Positions 47,601-56,323 of a stretch of DNA of 64,000 nucleotides are shown piece by piece. Source of the stretch: Mytilus galloprovincialis. Lineage: Eukaryota > Mollusca > Bivalvia > Mytilida > Mytilidae. The translations under genes were made by a program, and so were the position numbers. Under the pieces are notes generated by a model, which was not told the origin of the DNA, ran no database searches, and worked only from the letters and a program-made list of their open reading frames with translations. Where the stretch lies: positions 50,530,805 through 50,594,804 of the forward strand of contig NC_134847.1 of NCBI RefSeq assembly GCF_965363235.1. The letters run 5' to 3'. The stretch's first letter is position 1; each line of letters opens with the position of its first letter.

Positions 47601-50600
47601 TCCCAAAATCAAACCCAACCTTCCTTTAGTGGTCATAAACCTTGTGTTTAAATTTCATAGGTTTCTATTTACTTAAAGTTATGGTGCGAAAACCAAGAAT
47701 AATGCTTACTTGGGCCCCTTTTTGGCCCCTAATTCCTAAACTGTTCAGACCTCAACTCCCAAAATCAATACCAACCTTCCTTTTGTGGTCATAAACCTTG
47801 TGTCAAAATTTCATAGATTTCTATTTACTTAAAATTATGGTGCGAAAACCAAGAATAATGCTTACTTGGGCCCCTTTTTGGCCCCTAATTCCTAAACTGT
47901 TCAGACCTCAACTCCCAAAATCAATACCAACCTTCCTTTTGTGGTCATAAACCTTGTGTCAAAATTTCATAGATTTCTATTTACTTAAACTTAAGTTATT
48001 GTGCGAAAACCAAGAAAATGCTTATTTGGGCCCTTTTTGGCCCCTAATTCCTAAAATGTTGGGATCAAAACTCCCAAAATCAATCCCAACCTTCCTTTTG
48101 TGGTCATAAACCTTGTGTTAAAATTTCATAGATTTCTATTCACTTTTACTAAAGTTAGAGTGCGAAAACTCAAAGTATTCGGACGACGACGAGGCCAACG
48201 TGATAGCAATATACGACGAAAAATTAAAATTTTTGCGGTCGTATAAAAATGCTTCTTTTTGGCCCCTTATTCCTGCCTGTTTGGGGCAATTACCCTCAAA
48301 CTCATTTTTAGACTTCCCTTTGTAATATGGAACCTTGTGGTACAATGTCAGAGATATCCATTCACTCACACACAAGTTATTGTCCGTAACTACAAAAATG
48401 CTTGTTTTTGGCCCCTTTTTGGCCCTTAATACCTAAACTGTTGGCACCATAACCCCTGAAATGAATCCCAAACTTTAACCTGTGGTATTAAACATTGCTG
48501 TACAATTTCAGAGCGATCAAAATACCAATACACAAGTTATTATCCTTCCACTTGAAAAATGCTAAACGGTAGGGACCATCATCCCCAAAATTAATCCCAA
48601 TCTATCTTTTGAGGTATTGAACCTTCTAAAAAAAATCATAGAGATCCATTTACTTAAACTAAAGTTACTGTCAGGAAACCAAATGTGTCTTCGGACGACG
48701 ACGCAGATGACATCATACAATTACACCATCCCAAATTTTTTTTTGCGGTCCTATAAAAATGTATACCAAGATGTTCATATAGTACATACTTATGGCCACT
48801 AAATCCCATTCCAAGCCTCTCAAACTGTGCTGCTTTCTTTGGATCATTGGTCATTAATTTATCTTCTTGTTTCTTTCTCTCTATACTCATATCTTTATAT
48901 GCTAACTTCATAGTCGCCCTGTAAATTACAGTACATCTGTCAATATTTATTCTCCAATTGTCAAGTTAATAATCTTTCTCTTGCCTTGATTTATATTCAA
49001 ATAAACACATTGCAGAACCATGCATGCACAATTAACATTTTTGTAAGGTCAGGATTTATCCAAGGGACATAACTCTTTAAAAATAATTGATTGGCACTGA
49101 TTTTCGAATTCATCAAAGACATTGCTATTATAAACTTTTGATACAAATTAAATAAAAATTTGACAAGAATTAAACACATGAAAGAACTAACCAAACAATT
49201 TTCCATATAATTAATGTACCCAAAGGGCATAACTCTGTGAAAGATAAAAACAAAATTCTGTCAAGTGATTCAGGTGGTTGCAGATAGGAGGGTAAGAAGG
49301 ACACAAAAACAAATAAACCAACTCCTGATCAAGCAAGGGTATACAAGGGGGGTTATAATCATTTGTTTAAATTACATTTGTTTATCTTTCTGCTCTTGTG
49401 TTTTTGCCTCTTCTACGGCCATATTTTTAGCTAGCTCTTCTCTGTCTTTATCAAGTTGCTGGGCTTTATTCTCAATTTCGCTGAAATTTGCTTTTACTCT
49501 TTGAGCACCAAATCCTTTCTGAAATCAAAAGTAACATGTATTTAACAAAAATCCTTATTTTTTCTGAAAAATGTAATTGAATACAAGTGTAAACTTCAAA
49601 AAGCAACAACAGATTCAAGAGGACATCGACAAGAACGAATATCAAAGAAAACTCTTTGTTGTTTTATTTTGTGTGGATCTACCAGTATATCGTTCAGACA
49701 TGACTGTATCTCAAACTTTTAATATGTATTCTTCACAAAGAAAATACTCCCTACAACCTATTTAATTCCATTTGCCTATTGCAATTTTTTTTTTAAGAAT
49801 TTTACTTTTGTTAATCAATGCAGCAAATGAGGATAAAAAAAAACTTTGTTTAATGAGTTACATATGTGATGTTATTGTTTCAATATTTCTATGTTGTGCT
49901 TTATTAAATATTTTTTCATAAATCTATGGACTAATACTAACCGATTTTTTTGCCCCTCCTGTTTTCTTGGCACCTATCAATGCCTTTCTTGGTTCAGCAA
50001 CAGCCATAGCTTGAGTAGGAGACATACTCAAAGCATGATCAACAGAAGGACCTTCTGATGGATCTGATGAAAAATAAATTTACTTATATATCAATTATCT
50101 ACATGAACTTTGACAGTACAAATACATGCATGGTGTACCAGGTTATACATTTTGATTTTCCAAATTTTTGGTCTATAATTTTCGGAAAAATGTCAAATTG
50201 TCAATCCAGAAAATGTATTTTAAAATTTGTAATTTGATTTTATGATGCATATGTATTTCAATAACATATTGTATACTATTTTATGACATTTTTTAAAGCT
50301 CTGATAATTCTTATTCAATCCGCTGCTGTGATCCAAATAGACAGTCCTTGTGAGAGTTTAAAACATGTCAAATAAATTAGTTCAAGAAGACAAAAAAATT
50401 ATCCTAAACAAGAATGTCAATTCTGAATCATACTTTCCACACATTTTTAATTTTTTTAATCAAATTTACTACTATAAATAAACGTTGTTTTTTTTTTATT
50501 ATACTAACATCTGTAGAGTGTAGGTTAACTATCAAATGAGCAAATAGTTATGTGTAATTTTTTTTTTTTACCTTAAGACTATAAAATCATTCCATTAAAC

Positions 50601-53600
50601 ATGTTAAATAAAATCAACAAAAATCAATGCATTCAAAGCGTTTTTGCTAAAATGAGAGAGGAAACATTTTAGTCTTAATATATATATCCTTGTAAAAAGA
50701 TTCAATCTATTATAGTGGACCATACCTATTTCCTCTGCTTTACTTAGACTTCCATTTTTAATAGGCTTTGGTTCTGAAGTATGTGTGAGTTTCTGATTTT
50801 CTTGTATCAAATCAGGTTCTTTATCCTCTGTATGGGCATCAAAGAAATCTACTTCCTTATTCACTGGAGATGTGGGATCATGATGACTTTCAATGTGTAC
50901 CTAAAAAGAAACATATAAAATATATCAATGTCAGGGTAAACAAGAATGTGTCCATAGTACACAGATGCCCCACTTGCACTATCATTTTCTATTGTCAGTG
51001 GACAAAGAGTCAAAACTCTTTTTGGCATTAAAACTAGAAAGAGCATATCATAGGGAACATGTTTACTAAGTTTCAAGCTGATTGGACTCGACCTTCACCA
51101 AAAACTTTAACTGAAGCAGGATAGACGAACGAAAGCACAGACCGAGAAACATAATGCATAAAATTGATCTTCCTGGCTCTTTTTTTCTATATATATATAT
51201 ATTCATATCTTTTTATGCTAATCTCACAGATGCCCTGTTTTATATGCTAATTATGTCATAATTTTTAATCTTATAACATGTATGAGGTTTATAATAGTGG
51301 AAGCTAAGAATATTAAACACTTGTTTTTATATTAAAGATTTTGCTGACACCTACCTTTGTACCATGTAATTTCATGGCCTGTGTTGCTATATTAAAGATT
51401 TTGATGACACCTACCTTTGTACCATGTAATTTCATGGCCTGTGTTGATGACACCTACCTTTGTACCATGTAATTTCATGGCCTGTGTTGATGACACCTAC
51501 CTTTGTACCATGTATTTCATGGCCTGTGTTGATGACACCTACCTTTGTACCATGTAATTTCATGGCCTGTGTTGCTAGTGAATGTAACTTTCCTTTATAC
51601 AACTCAGCTGCTCGGCTGTGGTATTTCTGTTGCGAGTCTGAAGATGTACAACCATGTTGACGGAAAAAATGTGTCTGCAATGAAAGTACTTTGATGTAAA
51701 ACATTCATTTTGTACATATGATATAAGAATTATCAAATATATGTGTCTGCTACAAGCAAATCTTTTTAAGTATCACTTAAAAGAACTTGATAAAATTCTG
51801 ATAATATTCCCAGATTTTTTACCTTCATATCATATCCTCCTTTATTATATAAATACATACATTGAGCATGCATTAAAAATACTTTTCTTTGTGTAAATTA
51901 TGTCCAGCTGACCTCTGATCTAAAGTTAGGATAGATTCAAAGCTTTAATCATGTCAAATTATGTATCTGCCAGTTCAAAGTATGTGTGGGTCATTGTCTC
52001 ACATTATTAATGCTGGATTCTTCTATAGTAGAGGCTTTAGCATTGTTTACATCCTCTTCCTGTGTCCCGTGATATAGTTAGTCTCATTGGCAATTATACA
52101 TGGTCAAGGAATTCATTTAGGTTCTGGATTAAACTGCTTTTAATAATTTAGTTTGGATTTATATGCATTCCATATGTAGATGTACACAACTGTACTATTG
52201 ATTCAGTGCATAAAACAGTTTAACATCTAATGCATGCTAATGAAGTAGGTTAATTGGCTATTAATAAAACAAAAAATCACACAACATCTTCTTTTTAATA
52301 ACATGAATAATGATGTCTTCTAAAAAAAAATTGAAAATGGTTACACATAAAGTTTGTACAAATGTCGCATTCCCAACATGTACATCATGTACATGATCTA
52401 CATTAGAAAGATTAAATGTCAGCATGGGGTTTTCTTCTAGGGATTTAAGATACTTACTAATCCACTGTTTCAGAATCTAATGCATCCTGGGTAATATTTT
52501 CAAAAGTGTACACCAAAACGTCCTGATTGGTTAAAAATGTCATTAACAATGGAAATTTAACCAAAGACGTGACGTTCTTTTCATTTTGGGGAACAAACAA
52601 TGAAATTACCCATGATGCTTTCGATTCTGAAACGGCCAATTCTGTGTGGTCGAATACTTACAGCATTTGCATTTCCTCCCACTTGCATGGCTCTTAACTG
52701 TATCCATGTCCAACTAGTATCCAGTTGTGTAGATCTGATAAAGGTAATGTGGACCCCTAGAGATCTGTGAACAGCTGAACAATCAATGCACAAGAAAACA
52801 CCATAGGTTACACTTGCCCATGTTGGATTATTGCTTTGACAATCAAAACATTGCTGAAAAGTGAATGGAAATATACATTTTTTGGAACATTTAAGTCAAA
52901 GTACTTAAAACAAACAAGGCTCTGTTTTGAAGGTCATGCATACTTCAATGTACTTTGATCTAATGTAGTTTATTTTTTACTAATTGTGATAAGGATGGAG
53001 AGTTGTCTCATTGGCACTCATATCACGTCTTCCTATATCTATGTACAAATGATGTAGGATTAGTTACTTTGACAATCAGACATTCCAATTTTTTTTCTTA
53101 AATTGAATTAACAGTAGATCTAGAGGTTTCCATATATAAATTAACATTATGTAATCAATTTCGAAATTGTTTCAAGCATTTTTTTTTTCAGAAGAGATAA
53201 ACATAATCTATTATAATGTTAAACAAAACCTCTTGTATTTGGACCTGTCATATGCCTGTACATGTATAACAATACTAGCTTTAATACAACTGTGCAGACA
53301 AAGCAGAGAGCACTATCATATATTGAGTGTGAATACAAGCAGTTGTGAAGCTCTTAATACTCAGTAAGGGTACTACAGTGTCTTCAAGACTGAAGGTCAT
53401 CTACTTGATCACTTATTCACTAAGAATGAGTGAATATTGTGGTGATAATTATATCAATTCTTAGTTAGTTCAATAGCATGTCAAAACACTTGGTGTTGTT
53501 CTTATTATTTTTCAAAAAAGTTATCCAAAATATTTATTGTCTGGTATTAATTGTCAAATTTCATTGCAGTATTTTTTTTCTTTTTGATGGTGCCTTGATT

Positions 53601-56000
53601 AATATTTATCTGGAATGATCTGGTTCTATAACATGACCCAACCCCTTGAAAATTTTATACAGAAATATATGCTTCTGGCTTGATAACCTTGTCTGTAGTG
53701 ATGGTAGTACTTGAAGTTTTTATTTGGCGAGCATATGAGACATAATTATCTTTTCTGGTTTTGTCTCCCTGCCAGATACGAGGGGGGGGGGGGGGGGGGG
53801 CTAGAGGGGGTCTCATCCCGATTTCCCGGTTTTAATATCAGAAAATCCTGAAATCCCTGACATATTTTGTTAAAAATCCTGATCCCGATAAACAAGAAAT
53901 CACCATTTATTTATTAAAGAGGTCCTCCACTATTTTAGGTAACGAATAGACACATCTGACACATCTTTTAAAGGAGGCCGTCCTGGTAAACTTTGAAAAT
54001 TAAACCCTCTGAGTAATGTTGTTCTTAATTATTTGCTTTCCTGAATTTGTGCATTTTGAACAATATATTCAGTACGTACATTTTAAACACGTCAAGTTGG
54101 GGTATTTGTTTTCTTCAAAATTGTAGAATGTCATAAATATTTTTATATGATATTCGATTATAGAGAAGACTGCGTCTGTGAAATTATCTGTGTAGTAAGG
54201 CCAAGAAAAAATACAGGTGTTTTAGGCAACATCCCCTAAAAAATTAGGATAGGTAGGAAAGCAAATTTATTTTTTTTCAAACGTTTTTGACTGGTTCATA
54301 TGGAAGAAAAATTCTGACTTTATAAGTGCTTGTCCAAATAACATCCAAAAAACTTTAGTTGTAGAGTTAGATTATAGGTACTTAAAATTGGGGTAGATAT
54401 ATTTAAGGGTACCGGAAACACATGTGTTTTCTTTTAGGTCTTACATAATCTTACTCTTATTGAAAATATCCAAATCAAGTCTAACTTTTGAGAAGGGTTG
54501 TAAAGAGGCGTTATGTTCACGGACAACCGCGAAATAAAATTCAAATTTCACGATGAACGAAAAATAAAAAAAAATTGCTTGCACGTTACCAATTTCGCAG
54601 TGAAGCACGAACTGTTTTCACGGAAGGTTGAAATTAAAAATGGCAAAACACGTTGCACGAAAAAAAAACCTTAACCACCCTCTTTGGGTATTCTGATCCT
54701 CTAAATCAGAGCGACACTAATACCAAGGAGATTAGACATTTATCATGAATTTTGGTTAGCATTTCATTCACGTACAGTGGATATTAAATATGGCACTGGC
54801 TACGGTTACTTTAAAAAAAACGAGCAGAAAATAACAATAAGATCTGGATCTTCTCTGTTTCTAGATGCGATTCTGATTGAAGTATTATGAAAATGGCATT
54901 TTTATCTGTCCAAGGTACAGTTTTTGTCAATCCCGTTATATTTCAACGACGAAGTCCCCAATAACAGTAGAAAATTCAATAAAAAAAAAAAAAATCGGGA
55001 AATATTTTCCCGATATTTTCATTGTACTAATGAACTCAAAATCATTCAATTTTTTTTTGTCGGGTTTTTGAATTTCCGGATCTGCGCAGAAATCTACAAT
55101 GTACTTCCTTTTTCCGGTCTCGTTTGTAGGAAACTTTGAGTAAAATTTATATTTATCAGTCTTGCATAAAATAGGAAAGAACGCAATACCAATTTCATTT
55201 TTAATAATTCCTCGATATGAAAAAACGTTACCTGATGATAGCGTTTCTTTGTTTACATTGTATATGACGTCATTACTTAAATAACGTCTTAACTAAAATC
55301 CCGAACAACAGAACCAAAATCCGGGAAATGTTACGGTATTTCCATTTCTTTTTTTTTTTTAACAAATATTAAAGTTACAAAAAATTAATTCATACAGACT
55401 TCGTCCCCATTTACAGGTAATGCCTGCCTCATATTATTTCAACATAAAAATAATGATTTCCCATGGTTAAAAACGTGGGTTTCCCATATCCCGATGTTTT
55501 TCTATCCCGAATTCCCGATCTTTAAAAAAGACAATCCCAATTTCCCATTGCTAAAATCGGTCAATCCCAGCGTCCCGAAAAATGGTCTCGCCCCCCCCTC
55601 AGATACCAATGAATAACAAATGAATATTTACATAAATATAATCACAATCTCTTCAGAAACAACACAATTATCATTACAGAATTCAGATATAAAATGCAGA
55701 ACCAAGACCTTTGAAAGGCAAAACAGAGAATGTCTGAACACTATCTACTCGATTGAAATTCGTATGCCTAATGTGTTTCACGCCGGTAGTGACAGGTGGC
55801 ATTATTAGCCCATTCACATCGTCTCATATGTTAGTAGAAAGCGGTTATATTTAAGTATTGTTAAAGATATTTGGCTTTTTAATAGTCATTGAACAAAAGT
55901 AAAATTTTAAGTGTCTCAAATGCCTTACTTTGTTTGTAGGAATTGAACGAAGACGTTTGAAAATTGCCTGAATATCTGTCTTAGACGGTTGATCTGCCAT
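38677..56000 (-). CDS. ARFGAP2/3: ADP-ribosylation factor GTPase-activating protein 2/3, 12 exons, 541 aa
   Basis: Coding exons (minus strand): 56000-55929, 52853-52662, 51674-51543, 50900-50726, 50063-49942, 49518-49376, 48918-48790, 45668-45510, 44775-44620, 43528-43405, 42878-42675, 38694-38677. All borders are GT-AG and all phases join. The protein stimulates GTP hydrolysis by Arf1 on Golgi membranes and works with the COPI coat. Residues 1-125 are the ArfGAP domain: zinc finger C26-x2-C29-x16-C46-x2-C49, arginine finger R54 ([10 protein letters not shown]), and [14 protein letters not shown]. The middle has [14 protein letters not shown] and a coiled segment [10 protein letters not shown]. 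The C-terminal Glo3-type repeats are [16 protein letters not shown] (449-464) and [10 protein letters not shown] (483-492), ending SLQDKYGN. This closely follows human ARFGAP2 and ARFGAP3 (521 and 516 aa); which paralogue it matches better was not tested. Exon 3 has a five-fold duplicated donor site. It is head to head with AMN1. Confidence 0.95.
39321..39595. mobile_element. piggyBac-like MITE with TTAA ends
   Basis: The element starts TTAAGGTGGTACCTAACAC and ends GTGTTAGGTAGCACCTTAA: inverted ends of about 15 bp inside TTAA on both sides, the target duplication typical of piggyBac. It is 275 bp with no coding capacity, in ARFGAP intron 11. I recall the family as frequent in mussels. Confidence 0.75.
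40473..41039. mobile_element. ~565-bp element with AAGGAGTAGG inverted ends
   Basis: The left end AAGGAGTAGGGGCAATCAGG is mirrored by the right end AGGCCTTAATGCTCCTACTCCTT; TTGGCCCAAA versus TTGGGCGAAA extends the pairing. A short plus-strand frame inside is not recognised. It is non-autonomous, in ARFGAP intron 11. No clear target duplication. Confidence 0.65.
43600..43855 (+). repeat. Dispersed repeat ending CAATCATACCACATC (most complete copy)
   Basis: Blocks in order: GGGGCCTGTAATTCAGTGGT, GTTTGTTTATGTGTTATATA, AAGTTTTCTCGTTTGAATTG, GTATGCAGTATGGGCC, CATTGTTGAAGGACGTACAG, TAGTTGTTAATTTCTGTGTT, GTTGTCCATTTGCAATCATA. I recall this as one of the most abundant short repeats in mussel transcript ends. 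It is about 250 bp without a Pol III box I can see, so SINE or MITE is undecided. Fragments lie at 15560, 57075 and, inverted, 60415. It is in ARFGAP intron 9. Confidence 0.75.
45270..45345 (+). repeat. 75-bp repeat shared with 21209-21283
   Basis: This is the second copy of the TCAGCTAGCAAGCAAGCTAA repeat described at 21209, here in ARFGAP intron 8. Confidence 0.6.
45885..48757 (+). mobile_element. GATACGACTGCA-type element (outer), split by a second copy
   Basis: The outer copy starts TCGCTGAGCACAGTCTGATA then CGACTGCAGAGG, and ends TTTTGCGGTCCTATAAAAAT. Its left half runs to about 46290 and resumes at about 48248, with the inner element between. Parts of the central text (GCAATTACCC...ACTC, GAACCTTGT(A/G)GTACAAT) occur on both sides of the insertion. 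It fills about 92% of ARFGAP intron 7 and ends roughly 30 nt from the exon 7 donor. It is non-coding. Confidence 0.65.
46315..48247 (+). mobile_element. TTTATACGACCGCA-ended element (inner), 1.9 kb, internally repetitive
   Basis: It has perfect 14-bp inverted ends, TTTATACGACCGCA and TGCGGTCGTATAAA. Inside lies a minisatellite of about five ~35-bp units (46863-47020: TTTCTTGCTATTGC(A/G)CAATAC). Next come two ~258-bp direct repeats (from 47036 and 47294, GAACCAACTTGAAAACTGGG-type). Last are about four ~155-bp repeats (47565-48130, with CCCCTTATTCCTAAACTGTT and CCAACCTTCCTTTTGTGGTC). No transposase frame is seen, so it depends on another element. Confidence 0.7.
50938..51150 (-). repeat. Dispersed repeat with CCGT-rich head family (copy 3)
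   Basis: ACAAGAATGTGTCCATAGTA, GATGCCCCACTTGCACTATC, GTTTACTAAGTTTCAAGCTG and CAAAAACTTTAACTGAAGC are the reverse complement of the copies at 27.2 and 34.0 kb. It lies in ARFGAP intron 3, just upstream of exon 4. Confidence 0.75.
51331..51575 (-). repeat. Five-copy tandem duplication of the exon 3 / intron 3 junction of ARFGAP
   Basis: Each copy holds, on the minus strand, the exon tail AACACAGGCCATGAAATTAC, ATGGTACAAAG and then the donor GTAGGTGTCATC. Donor borders (last exon base) fall at 51543, 51501, 51458, 51415 and 51355. The copies are 42, 43, 43 and 60 bp apart. The first is the real exon end, continuous with CATTCACTAGC upstream. Use of the second donor would add 14 in-frame residues ([14 protein letters not shown]); the others would shift the frame. 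Confidence 0.9.
52467..52633. mobile_element. 167-bp MITE in ARFGAP intron 2, next to exon 2
   Basis: The inverted ends are GTTTCAGAATCTAATGCATC and the mirror of GATGCTTTCGATTCTGAAAC, with CTGGGTAAT versus ATTACCCAT continuing the pairing. It ends 28 bp from the exon 2 donor (52661). A diverged relative is at about 61310-61440. Confidence 0.7.
52965..53045 (+). repeat. Short repeat ending GTTGTCTCATTGGCACTCAT (copy 3 of 3)
   Basis: AAGGATGGAGAGTTGTCTCA and TTGGCACTCATATCACGTCT, then TCCTATATCTATG, match the copies at 34.5 and 35.9 kb. It lies in ARFGAP intron 1. Confidence 0.7.
53780..55600. mobile_element. 1.8-kb element in ARFGAP intron 1 with G-rich ends
   Basis: Flanked by AGATAC on both sides (53774-53779 and 55601-55606), a likely 6-bp target duplication. 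The left end is GA followed by a run of 19 G; the right end is TCTCGCCCCCCCCTC, giving short G/C-rich inverted ends. Near both ends lie runs of CCCGAT or TCCCGG motifs (ATCCCGATTTCCCGG; TATCCCGA, CAATCCCAGCGTCCCG). No transposase frame is seen. Its part 54916-55450 is repeated in inverted orientation at 56850-57405. Confidence 0.55.
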
Positions 56001-56315
56001 TTCGGTGACGTTTTCAATGAATCACATGACCTTCTTGTTTTTGCATCCGGGGTGTGTTTGAATACCATTCTGAAGATAGGAATACAATTATCTTATCGGG
56101 TTATATTAATATCAAGAATGATATATTAATTTCATTTGTTGTTTTAATTTCCGATAATTTAACGTCAGAGTCGACTTATTTTCAACCTAAAATCTAAGTA
56201 TATAGGATGAAATTAAAAATATTAATGTAATCGAACAAACCTTTTTATTTCCATACTGACGAAAAGACAATTCTTTCCATTGGTCAAAAATTGCAGGTTG
56301 CTCACAATAAACAAC
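56001..56315. promoter_or_regulatory. Bidirectional promoter between ARFGAP2/3 and AMN1
   Basis: The 315 bp between the two start codons must hold both transcription starts. I see no TATA box at a suitable spacing on either side. A CRE-like half site AACGTCAG lies near 56161. The short divergent spacing is typical of housekeeping gene pairs; shared control is inferred. Confidence 0.7.
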
Positions 56316-56323
56316 ATGGCGGC
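56312..56323 (+). promoter_or_regulatory. TISU / YY1-type element at the AMN1 start codon
   Basis: CAACATGGCGGC is an exact match to the TISU consensus SAASATGGCGGC, and contains the YY1 core ATGGCGGC. In mammals TISU marks genes with very short 5' UTRs translated by a scanning-free route. Here it places the AMN1 ATG and predicts a transcription start within about 30 nt upstream. Confidence 0.6.
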
